From: JBCCMQ01 sp039179985
Lineage (GTDB): Bacteria; Pseudomonadota; Alphaproteobacteria; Rhodobacterales; Rhodobacteraceae
Assembly: GCA_039179985.1 (NCBI GenBank)
Contig: JBCDED010000007.1
Location: 8,390 to 72,389, forward strand
Direction of reading: 5' to 3'
DNA length: 64,000 nucleotides
Shown here in pieces: positions 19,402-26,231 of the stretch; position 1 is the stretch's first letter, and each line of letters starts with the position of its first letter. The translations under genes and the position numbers were made by a program. A model generated the notes under the pieces. It was not told where the DNA came from and searched no databases. It saw only the letters and a list, made by a program, of their open reading frames with translations.

Positions 19402-19430
19402 AAAAGGCCGCCCCGAAGGACGGCCTTTTG
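19402..19430. terminator. Bidirectional rho-independent terminator
   Basis: Perfect 9-bp stem AAAAGGCCG / CGGCCTTTT with a 10-nt loop. The A-run and T-run at the two ends give a terminator in both directions, between the hemolysin III-type gene (+) and the TAXI receptor gene (-). Confidence 0.85.
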
Positions 19431-19446
19431 AAGAATTTTCAGAGGC

Positions 19447-20433
19447 TTATCCGCCGTAGATCATTTCATCGGGGATGTTTGCGCCAGCGTTTTCCTTGAA
19501 CCATTTCGCCGCGCCGGGATGCCACATCAGGACGCCGTTCTTGTCCCAGTTCTCGGGCAGCGTCGAACGGGCGGCCTTGTGGATGCCGACCATGCGCTCG
19601 TTGTCGGACATGATGACATCGACAACGGCTTCCACGAAGGTATCGGGCAGGTCGCAGTTGGCGATGGCGAAGTTCCACATGGACACCGACAGGGCGTCGG
19701 CATCCATCGTGCTGTAGGTGTCCGAGGGGATGATGAAGGACGACACGGGGTAGGCCGCGAGAATCTGGTCCTTCTCTTCCTGAGTAAAGGCGATGAAGTT
19801 GATGTCGGTCTGCACTTCGAGCTGGCTGACCGCCGGGGTCGGGACACCGGCCGCAAAGGCGATGACGTCAAGCAGACCGTCCTGAAGCTGACCGGCAAGG
19901 TCGTTCCAGCCGCCGTTCCGGCGCTCGAAATCCACGCCGAGCGTTTCCATCATGCGCGGGAAGTAGGTGTCGGAGGTGGAACCAGCGGGGCCAAAGCCGA
20001 TCCGCGCGCCGTCCGGAATGTCCGAGATCGCGGTAATGCCGGTCGACGCAAGCGTGGTGACCGCAAAGGGCGTCTGGTACATCGGGAACATTGCGCAGGC
20101 GCCGGTCATCTGCAGGCCGGGCGCAATAGGGTTGGTGCCGCTGAGCGATTCTGCCGCAGGACCCATGGTGGTCATGCCGAACGCCGCGTCACCCGTATGG
20201 ACAAGCGCCATGTTCTGCATCGGGCCACCGGTGACTTCGCCACCGCCCGAAAGCCCGAGTTCTTCGGCCACAAGGTTTGCCCAGCCGGAGCCATAGGCGA
20301 AATAGGTGCCGCCCTGGCTTGCCGTGCCGACGGTGAAGCTTTCCGGCCAGCCGGTTCTGTCGAGATGACCGTCCGCGAAGGCGGAGCCGGCAACCAGCGT
20401 GACAGCGACAGCCGAGATTGCTTGGATTTTCAT
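19447..20433 (-). CDS. TAXI family TRAP transporter solute-binding protein
   Basis: 328 aa with a signal peptide (MKIQAISAVAVTLVAGSAFA). The mature part is a TAXI-type receptor: SFTVGTASQGGTYFAYGSGWANLVAEELG, FGMTTMGPAAESLSG, IGFGPAGSTSDTYFPRMMETLGVDF and VGIHKAARSTLP. Binds an organic acid-type ligand in the periplasm for a 4TM/12TM TRAP permease. Such a permease is at 11069-13306 on the same strand but not adjacent. RBS AGGGAGAAGAA. A 9-bp hairpin lies in the leader (see 20454-20481). Confidence 0.92.
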   Translation of the reverse strand: MKIQAISAVAVTLVAGSAFADGHLDRTGWPESFTVGTASQGGTYFAYGSGWANLVAEELGLSGGGEVTGGPMQNMALVHTGDAAFGMTTMGPAAESLSGTNPIAPGLQMTGACAMFPMYQTPFAVTTLASTGITAISDIPDGARIGFGPAGSTSDTYFPRMMETLGVDFERRNGGWNDLAGQLQDGLLDVIAFAAGVPTPAVSQLEVQTDINFIAFTQEEKDQILAAYPVSSFIIPSDTYSTMDADALSVSMWNFAIANCDLPDTFVEAVVDVIMSDNERMVGIHKAARSTLPENWDKNGVLMWHPGAAKWFKENAGANIPDEMIYGG

Positions 20434-20453
20434 AAGTTCTTCTCCCTAAATCG

Positions 20454-20481
20454 GGGCAGCTTGCCGTTGCGGAAGCTGCCC
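20454..20481 (-). promoter_or_regulatory. Leader hairpin before the TAXI receptor gene
   Basis: Perfect 9-bp inverted repeat GGGCAGCTT / AAGCTGCCC with a 10-nt loop, ending 20 bp before the ATG and just upstream of the ribosome-binding site. It is not followed by a T-run. Possible roles are mRNA protection, an operator or a translation-control element. Confidence 0.5.
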
Positions 20482-20563
20482 GCCGATAAGGGAATTAACC
20501 GGAACCCGGGCGGATGCAAGGAAAAGGCACCATGTTTACGGTAACATGGCCGACAAGGGTGCG

Positions 20564-21316
20564 TCAGCTTGCGCTGAGCGCCCTCACGATGGCCCCGAAG
20601 TCTGCGGCTTTCAAGGATGCACCACCCACAAGAGCCCCGTCGACGTTGGATACCGCAAAGATTTCGGCCGCGTTGCCCGGTTTGACCGAGCCGCCGTAGA
20701 GCAGAGGAATGGCGCTGCCTACGGGGGCGCCGAACCGCGCGATGAGTGCGGCGCGCAGGGCGTCGTGGACCTCGACGATTTGCTCTGGGCCCGCGACCCG
20801 TCCCGTGCCGATGGCCCAGACGGGCTCATAGGCGACGACGGTGTTTTCTGCGGTGACTCCATCGGGCAGGGACTGGGCAAGCTGGTCGCCCACGACCGAA
20901 AGCGTTGCGCCTGCGTCCCGTTCTGCTTCGGTTTCGCCGAGGCAGACGATTGCCGTCAACCCGGCGTCCCAGGCGGCGGTGGTCTTGGCGGCCACATCGG
21001 CACTTGTCTCGCCGTGATCGGTCCGGCGTTCGGAATGCCCGGTGATCACGAATGCCGCGCCCAGATCCGCGATCATCTCGGCCGAGATGTCGCCGGTATG
21101 CGCGCCGGATGCTGATGCGTGGCAGTCCTGGGCACCAATGGCGAGGTAGCTGCCGCTGGCCTTCGCGGCCATGTCGCTGATAAGGGTCGCTGGGGGGCAG
21201 AGAAGAACGGTGCAGGCCGGGTCTGGGTCGGCGGCGAGCAGCGCCGGCACCTCGTCGAGTTGGGCCAAGAGGCCGTTCATCTTCCAATTGCCGGCGGCTA
21301 TTTTTCGGGCGGTCAT
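20564..21316 (-). CDS. tpiA: Triosephosphate isomerase
   Basis: 250 aa, usual TIM-barrel length. Interconverts dihydroxyacetone phosphate and glyceraldehyde 3-phosphate. The catalytic Lys is in AGNWKMNG, the electrophilic His in VITGHSERR, and the base Glu in AYEPVWAIGTG; the phosphate loops LLYGGSVKPGN and DGALVGGASL are intact. The ATG is at 21316. On the opposite strand from neighbouring tgt; 36 bp separate it from sufA upstream. Confidence 0.97.
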   Translation of the reverse strand: MTARKIAAGNWKMNGLLAQLDEVPALLAADPDPACTVLLCPPATLISDMAAKASGSYLAIGAQDCHASASGAHTGDISAEMIADLGAAFVITGHSERRTDHGETSADVAAKTTAAWDAGLTAIVCLGETEAERDAGATLSVVGDQLAQSLPDGVTAENTVVAYEPVWAIGTGRVAGPEQIVEVHDALRAALIARFGAPVGSAIPLLYGGSVKPGNAAEIFAVSNVDGALVGGASLKAADFGAIVRALSAS

Positions 21317-21352
21317 GGGTGGCGCACTTGTCTAGGGATCAATGCGCCCGTG

Positions 21353-21733
21353 TTAGCTGGTTCCGCGCTCTGCCGCCAGTTCTTCCACATCCTTGAACTT
21401 GATCGACTCGCCACAACCGCAGGCGTCTTCGACGTTGGGATTGCGGAACTTGAAGCCGCTTTCCAGAAGGCCGGTTTCATAGTCGATCTCGGTTCCGAAG
21501 AGGAACATCTGCGCCATGGGTGCGATCAGTACGCGTGCGCCGTCCTGTTCCACCACCTCGTCGTTGGGATCGGTTTCGGCCACGTAGTCCATGGTGTACT
21601 CCATGCCCGCGCAGCCGCCCTTCTTGACGCCGATGCGCAGACCTTTGGTGCCGTCCTGTTCCATAAGGCGGGCAATCTGTGCGGCGGCGGCGGGCGTGAG
21701 CGAGACGGCCTGTTTGCCGGGAATCCCAAACAT
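21353..21733 (-). CDS. sufA: A-type Fe-S cluster carrier protein
   Basis: 126 aa. HesB/IscA-type protein with the three Cys ligands: KKGGCAGMEYTMDY and the C-terminal EDACGCGESIKF. Carries and transfers Fe-S clusters. The start is MFGIPGKQAV (21733) behind AAGGAGAACACC. Named sufA rather than erpA because of the tight pairing with the SufT gene 72 bp upstream, although the rest of the suf operon is not in the window. Confidence 0.9.
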   Translation of the reverse strand: MFGIPGKQAVSLTPAAAAQIARLMEQDGTKGLRIGVKKGGCAGMEYTMDYVAETDPNDEVVEQDGARVLIAPMAQMFLFGTEIDYETGLLESGFKFRNPNVEDACGCGESIKFKDVEELAAERGTS

Positions 21734-21805
21734 ATCGGTGTTCTCCTTAGACACGCCCAAAGTAGGCGCGGGCCCACGAAATCTCAATGGGCGCGAAGGT
21801 CGCTA

Positions 21806-22171
21806 TCACATGAAGCCCAGCTCAAGCCGCGCTTCGTCCGACATCATGTCCATCCCCCAGGGCGGATCCCAGGTGATTTCGACGTTGACGGTCTTGACGC
21901 CTGGCAGGGGTTCGATGGCTTCGGCCAGCCAGCCGGGCATTTCGCCCGCCACAGGACAACCGGGGGCTGTCAGGGTCATGAGGACCTGCACGTCCCCTTC
22001 GGCGCTTATTTCGATTGTGTAGACCAGGCCCAGATCATAGATGTTCACTGGGATTTCAGGGTCATAGACGCTGCGGCAGGCCTCGACGATCCCATCATAA
22101 AGGGGATGGTCCGTCGTCGATGGGCGGATCAGGGGCGCCCCTTCCACCAGTCCTTCGCTCTCAGCGGTCAT
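21806..22171 (-). CDS. sufT: SufT-type Fe-S assembly protein (DUF59)
   Basis: 121 aa. MIP18/DUF59 fold: VEACRSVYDPEIPVNIYDLGLVYTIEI, LMTLTAPGCPVAGEMPGWLAEAI with the conserved Cys, and VEITWDPPWGMDMMSDEARLELG. Helps Fe-S cluster maturation. The ATG at 22171 is preferred (GAGGGCGAT upstream); an in-frame extension of 29 codons reaches into the region of the divergent TetR promoter. Upstream of sufA on the same strand. Confidence 0.88.
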   Translation of the reverse strand: MTAESEGLVEGAPLIRPSTTDHPLYDGIVEACRSVYDPEIPVNIYDLGLVYTIEISAEGDVQVLMTLTAPGCPVAGEMPGWLAEAIEPLPGVKTVNVEITWDPPWGMDMMSDEARLELGFM

Positions 22172-22251
22172 ATCGCCCTCATGGTTTATCCGACCAAAGA
22201 TATAAGGATTGGGCCCCGGGTCGTCCAGAGCGGTATATTTCCCGGGGCGTC

Positions 22252-22287
22252 TTGACATTCGAGTATCAAAAGAGACATATATGTCTC
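22252..22287 (+). promoter_or_regulatory. TetR promoter overlapping a perfect 16-bp palindromic operator
   Basis: -35 TTGACA at 22252-22257, then a 17-bp spacer and an AT-rich -10 (ACATAT, 22275-22280). The perfect palindrome GAGACATATATGTCTC runs 22272-22287 and its last base touches the ATG at 22288. There is no room for a ribosome-binding site, and transcription would begin at or near the ATG. A repressor on the palindrome would block the -10 and the start codon. Probable autoregulation by the TetR protein encoded next. Confidence 0.7.
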
Positions 22288-22860
22288 ATGACCGACGCAC
22301 CCTCAAAGTCACAGCAGGCCATCATTGACGCCGCCTTCGCCACCTATGCGCAGCGCCCCACCGCAACGCTGGCCGAGGTTGCCGAGGCCGCAGGAGTGGG
22401 CCGGGCCACGCTGCACCGGTATTTTCCGGGGCGGCAGGACCTTATGGTCGCGCTGGCGCGCATCGCCTCGGCAGAGCTTGATGCCGCAATCGAAGCTGCC
22501 ACCGCCGGTGCTGAGAGCCATGGTGCGGCTCTGCGCCGGGCGCTGTTCGCCATGGTGCCCCTGGGCGATCGCCAGTGGTTCCTTGCGACCGAGCCCGTTG
22601 ACCTCGATCTGGCAATCGCCGCAGACTACGGCACCGCAAAAGCGGTTCTCGCCACCGAAATTGACGCCGCGAAAGCCGAAGGCATCTTTGACCCTGGTGT
22701 TCCCACCGACTGGATCGCCGCGGCCTACGACGACCTGATCTACACGGCCTGGAGCGCCGTGCGCGACCAGAAGCTCACCCCCAACCAGGCCGCGGACCTG
22801 GCCTGGCGCACGCTGATCGCCGGGCTTGGTCCTGCCGAGGGAGACAGCCATGTACCCTGA
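22288..22860 (+). CDS. TetR family transcriptional regulator
   Basis: 190 aa. The N-terminal HTH is typical: SQQAIIDAAFATYAQRPTATLAEVAEAAGVGRATLHRYFPGRQDLMVALA. The C-terminal ligand domain is divergent. It starts immediately after a perfect 16-bp palindrome, its likely operator. The next gene, a membrane hydroxylase, starts 11 bp inside its end, so the regulator and enzyme form an operon. The ligand is unknown. Confidence 0.92.
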   Translation: MTDAPSKSQQAIIDAAFATYAQRPTATLAEVAEAAGVGRATLHRYFPGRQDLMVALARIASAELDAAIEAATAGAESHGAALRRALFAMVPLGDRQWFLATEPVDLDLAIAADYGTAKAVLATEIDAAKAEGIFDPGVPTDWIAAAYDDLIYTAWSAVRDQKLTPNQAADLAWRTLIAGLGPAEGDSHVP

Positions 22861-23704
22861 CACCTCACCGCTCTTGAATCTCGCCACCCAGATCGACGAG
22901 GTTTTCTTCGTCATAGGGGCTGTGATCCTTCTGATCGAACTGGCCGAAGCGCTGTTTAAGGGGTCATTTCGTAGCAGAACGCTTGCCGAAATGGCGGTCA
23001 GCGCCTCCACCCAGATCCCCTACATCATGGTCGAAGTCTTTATCATGACCGGCGCCTATGCGGTCTTCTACCTGCTGGCGGATCTCATAGCCTGGCAGGT
23101 GCCATCGGGCGTGGTGGGGCTGGCGCTGGCGATCCTCGCGGCCGATTTCACCTACTACTGGGAACACCGGATTGCCCATGAGGTCCGGCTTTTGTGGACG
23201 CAGCATGCGGTCCATCATTCGTCGCGCGACTATAACATCGTCACAGGCGTACGCTTTGGGCCGTTTGAAGGTGTCTGGGCGCTCGTCGCGCACCTGCCCA
23301 TGGTGTTGATGGGGTTCTCGGCCGAGATGGTGATCTTTGGCTCTTTGGTGGTGTTGGCCTACCAGACCTGGCTGCATACGGAATTGATCGGCAAGCTCGG
23401 CCCCTTGGAATGGGTGCTCAACACGCCGTCCCATCACCGGGTCCATCACGGGGCCAATGACAAATACCTGGACCGGAACTACGGCGGCATTCTGATCATC
23501 TGGGACCGGATCTTCGGCACCTTCCAGGCCGAAGAGGAGCGGCCGCGCTACGGGCTGAAGCGCGATTTCGACAGCCGCAATCCGCTGCGCGTTTGGTTCT
23601 CCGAAATGCCCGAAATGATGCGTGACCTGAAGGCGGCGCGCACTTGGGGCGAGGTCTGGCTGGTTCTCTTCGGCCCGCCGGGCTGGCGGCCGGGCGGATC
23701 CTAG
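22850..23704 (+). CDS. Fatty acid hydroxylase / sterol desaturase family membrane enzyme
   Basis: 284 aa, several membrane helices. The di-iron His clusters are complete: HRIAHE, HAVHHSSRDYN and HHRVHHG, which place it in the fatty acid hydroxylase superfamily. The substrate could be a fatty acid, sterol-like molecule, carotenoid or ether lipid and is not specified by sequence. The start (ATG 22850) overlaps the TetR gene by 11 bp, so the two are coupled and the regulator probably controls this enzyme. Confidence 0.9.
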   Translation: MYPDTSPLLNLATQIDEVFFVIGAVILLIELAEALFKGSFRSRTLAEMAVSASTQIPYIMVEVFIMTGAYAVFYLLADLIAWQVPSGVVGLALAILAADFTYYWEHRIAHEVRLLWTQHAVHHSSRDYNIVTGVRFGPFEGVWALVAHLPMVLMGFSAEMVIFGSLVVLAYQTWLHTELIGKLGPLEWVLNTPSHHRVHHGANDKYLDRNYGGILIIWDRIFGTFQAEEERPRYGLKRDFDSRNPLRVWFSEMPEMMRDLKAARTWGEVWLVLFGPPGWRPGGS

Positions 23705-23749
23705 GGGCAGGATTGCGCAGGCGCGCGGGACGGGGTAGGGCGCTCGGCC

Positions 23750-24880
23750 ATGGCAGAGCGCTTTTCCTTTGATCTTCGGGCCACCGACGGCAAGGCCCGC
23801 ACCGGCGTGATCACAACGCCGCGGGGCGAGGTGCGGACACCGGCCTTCATGCCCGTCGGCACGGCAGCGACGGTGAAGGCGATGCTGCCCGAGAACGTGC
23901 GCGCCACGGGCGCCGATATCCTTCTGGGAAATACCTATCATCTGATGTTGCGGCCCTCGGCCGAGCGGATCGACGCGCTGGGCGGGCTTCACCGGTTCAT
24001 GAACTGGGAAGGTCCAATCCTGACGGACTCGGGCGGTTTTCAGGTCATGAGCCTCGCGGATCTGCGCAAGCTGACTGAGGAGGGCGTGCGCTTTCGCTCC
24101 CATGTGGATGGCAGCCAGCACATGCTGACACCCGAACGCTCCATGGAAATCCAGCGGCTACTAGGCTCGGACATTGTCATGTGTTTCGACGAGTGCCCGG
24201 CCTTGCCTTCCACGCGCGAGACCATCGCAGACAGCATGCGCCTGTCCATGCGCTGGGCAGCGCGGTCTCGCGATGCTTTCGGCGAGCGTCCCGGTCACGC
24301 ACTCTTCGGCATCCAGCAGGGCGGGCTCGAAGAAGATCTGCGCGGCGAAAGCGCCGAGGCCTTGCGCGCTATCGGCTTCGACGGATACGCGGTGGGCGGA
24401 CTGGCCGTGGGAGAGGGGCAGGAGGCGATGTTCGGTGTGCTCGACTACGCGCCTGACATGCTGCCTTCGGAAAAACCCCGCTATCTGATGGGCGTGGGCA
24501 AACCCGACGACATCGTCGGCGCGGTGGCGCGCGGGATCGACATGATGGATTGCGTGCTGCCCTCGCGTTCCGGCAGGACGGGCCAGCTCTTTACGCGGCG
24601 CGGTCCCATCAACATCAAGAACGCCCGGCACCGCGACGATCCGCGGCCCATTGACGAACACTGCACCTGCCCAGCCTGCCGGAACTACGGCCGCGCCTAC
24701 CTGCACCATGTATTCCGGTCGGGAGAAATCATCGCCTCAATGCTGATGACCTGGCACAACCTGCACTACTATCAGGAACTGATGGCAGATATGCGCGCGG
24801 CGATTGCGGACGGGCAGTTTGCGGAGTTCGCGGCGAAATTCTCCGAAGAGCAGGCCCGGGGCGATATCGAGCCCCTTTAG
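23750..24880 (+). CDS. tgt: Queuine/preQ1 tRNA-guanine transglycosylase
   Basis: 376 aa. Exchanges guanine 34 of GUN-anticodon tRNAs for preQ1. The first active-site Asp is in LTDSGGFQVMSL; SGRTGQLFTRRGPINIKN and the zinc site CTCPACRNYGRAYLHHVF follow. Length is standard. No other queuosine genes are in the window. 45 bp downstream of the hydroxylase on the same strand. Confidence 0.96.
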   Translation: MAERFSFDLRATDGKARTGVITTPRGEVRTPAFMPVGTAATVKAMLPENVRATGADILLGNTYHLMLRPSAERIDALGGLHRFMNWEGPILTDSGGFQVMSLADLRKLTEEGVRFRSHVDGSQHMLTPERSMEIQRLLGSDIVMCFDECPALPSTRETIADSMRLSMRWAARSRDAFGERPGHALFGIQQGGLEEDLRGESAEALRAIGFDGYAVGGLAVGEGQEAMFGVLDYAPDMLPSEKPRYLMGVGKPDDIVGAVARGIDMMDCVLPSRSGRTGQLFTRRGPINIKNARHRDDPRPIDEHCTCPACRNYGRAYLHHVFRSGEIIASMLMTWHNLHYYQELMADMRAAIADGQFAEFAAKFSEEQARGDIEPL

Positions 24881-24900
24881 GTGTTGTCGCCGTATACTCT

Positions 24901-24927
24901 CCAATCCGAAAAAACCGCACGGATTGG
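24901..24927. repeat. Inverted repeat after tgt
   Basis: Perfect 8-bp stem CCAATCCG / CGGATTGG with an 11-nt A-rich loop, 20 bp past the tgt stop. There is no T-run after it, so it is not a standard terminator; it could stabilise the 3' end of the transcript. Confidence 0.5.
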
Positions 24928-25034
24928 CACACACCAAACCGGCATTCCCGCCTCGAGCTGACTGAAATTTTGCGAATCCGGCAGTGATTTGGCCCAAAGA
25001 AGGCACTTGTGTATGACCAGTTTGGGAGTGGGCT

Positions 25035-25802
25035 ATGTCCTTCAAAGGAACTGCCGCGGGTGTCGCGGCACTATTTTTCGCAACATCGGCCAGCGCCGTC
25101 ACCCTGGATGTGATGGTCTGGGATATCGTGGCGCCCGAGCCGGGCTGCTGTGCGGGCAATGACGAAGGTGAACAACTCGGTGACGGGGTCGCGCGCCAAA
25201 ACGATGTCGTGCTGAGCCCGGGCGGGAACAACAACTTCTTCGACACCGCGCTGACGAACGGCACCAGCGCCGAAGGCCTGGATGAAGCCGGCGTTGACTA
25301 TATCGTCGATAACCTCGATGCCGATCTGAGCTTTCAGATGGATTCCTCCGATCTGGCGGCGGGCTTTTCGGCCTTGGGCTTGACCAACAGCGCCGCCCAG
25401 GGCGGCCCGACGATCAATGATTTCTTTGGTCTCGGCGATCTTGGCGGCGTGGGCGCGAACTCGATCCTGGGCACGATCGTCAAGATTACCGGCACGATCG
25501 CCATCGACACCGGCGACTTCTTCTCCATCACGTCCGACGACGGCTACCGTCTGACGGTCAATGGTGAGATTCTGGACGAGGTGAGCGTGCTGCAGGCGCC
25601 GAAGACCAAGGACACGGGTGCTTACCCGCTGGCCTCGGGCAATGTCGATTTCGAACTTCTCTGGTTCGAAGACAACCGCGTGAAAGCCGCGCTGAAGATG
25701 ACACCGGAAGTTCAGCCTGTGCCGCTGCCGGCCGGTCTGCCTCTGCTGCTGGCAGGCCTTGGCGCAATGGGACTTGCCGCGCGCAAGAAACGCACGGCCT
25801 GA
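25035..25802 (+). CDS. Secreted VPLPA-CTERM protein with a PA14-like region
   Basis: 255 aa. Signal peptide (MSFKGTAAGVAALFFATSASA). The central region has FFSITSDDGYRLTVNGEILDE and YPLASGNVDFELLWFEDNR, which look like a PA14-type beta domain. The C-terminus is a VPLPA-CTERM sorting signal: PVPLPAGLPLLLAGLGAMGLAARKKRTA, a Pro motif, a hydrophobic helix and a basic tail. Such tails are cleaved by an exosortase, so the protein is probably exported and processed, perhaps into the extracellular matrix. No exosortase gene is in this window. A strong terminator follows. Confidence 0.85.
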   Translation: MSFKGTAAGVAALFFATSASAVTLDVMVWDIVAPEPGCCAGNDEGEQLGDGVARQNDVVLSPGGNNNFFDTALTNGTSAEGLDEAGVDYIVDNLDADLSFQMDSSDLAAGFSALGLTNSAAQGGPTINDFFGLGDLGGVGANSILGTIVKITGTIAIDTGDFFSITSDDGYRLTVNGEILDEVSVLQAPKTKDTGAYPLASGNVDFELLWFEDNRVKAALKMTPEVQPVPLPAGLPLLLAGLGAMGLAARKKRTA

Positions 25803-25831
25803 TTAGGACGCCATCCCCCTTGGCTAAGAAG

Positions 25832-25857
25832 AACGGGTGCTTCGGCGCCCGTTTTTT
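25832..25857 (+). terminator. Rho-independent terminator
   Basis: Stem AACGGGTGC / GCGCCCGTT with a TTCG tetraloop (one T-G wobble), followed by a run of T. Ends the VPLPA-CTERM transcript. Confidence 0.85.
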
Positions 25858-26125
25858 GCGTCTTCGGGTCGCTAAACCGGGCGATGCGCCGAAAACGAAG
25901 CCCAGGCACCCCGGTCGGTCGCAGGAAAGTACTGTTTTTGAAGGTGTTTCTTAACACAAACCCGACTGTCACAGGGCGTGGTATCTTGCCCGCCCGCAGT
26001 CGAGCGCCAGATCTCACTTTGCGGTGCTGCGTGCCGGCCTTGCCGCCCATCACGCCAACAAACCCCTTTCAGCTTGTGGATTGGCCGCGTGCGGTTCACA
26101 CTTGCCCCAGATAACCACACGAGCA
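25858..26125. other. Intergenic stretch upstream of lon, no gene seen
   Basis: About 270 bp with several short open frames that lack credible starts or codon structure. It contains runs of mixed composition but no RNA gene or repeat that I could identify. Confidence 0.4.
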
Positions 26126-26126
26126 G

Positions 26127-26154
26127 TTGAAAGCGGGCGGTTTCCGCCCCAGAT
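26127..26154 (+). promoter_or_regulatory. Sigma32 (RpoH)-like promoter of lon
   Basis: TTGAAA at 26127-26132, a 14-bp spacer, then CCCCAGAT at 26147-26154. This resembles the heat-shock consensus (CTTGAAA, then CCCCATNT) with few mismatches. It lies 78 bp before the lon ATG, a sensible leader length, and lon is a classic RpoH target. Confidence 0.55.
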
Positions 26155-26231
26155 GTATCTGCCAAGACCGGAAACGTTCCAAAGGCTGCCGCAGATCGGG
26201 GCCGGAGCGTTTCGCTGACAGAGGAAACCAT

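Noticed and set aside
24901..24927. Rho-independent terminator after tgt
   Set aside because: The stem is good but no T-run follows on either strand, so it is recorded only as an inverted repeat.
25858..26125. CRISPR array or small RNA gene upstream of lon
   Set aside because: No repeat-spacer pattern and no promoter-terminator pair could be found.
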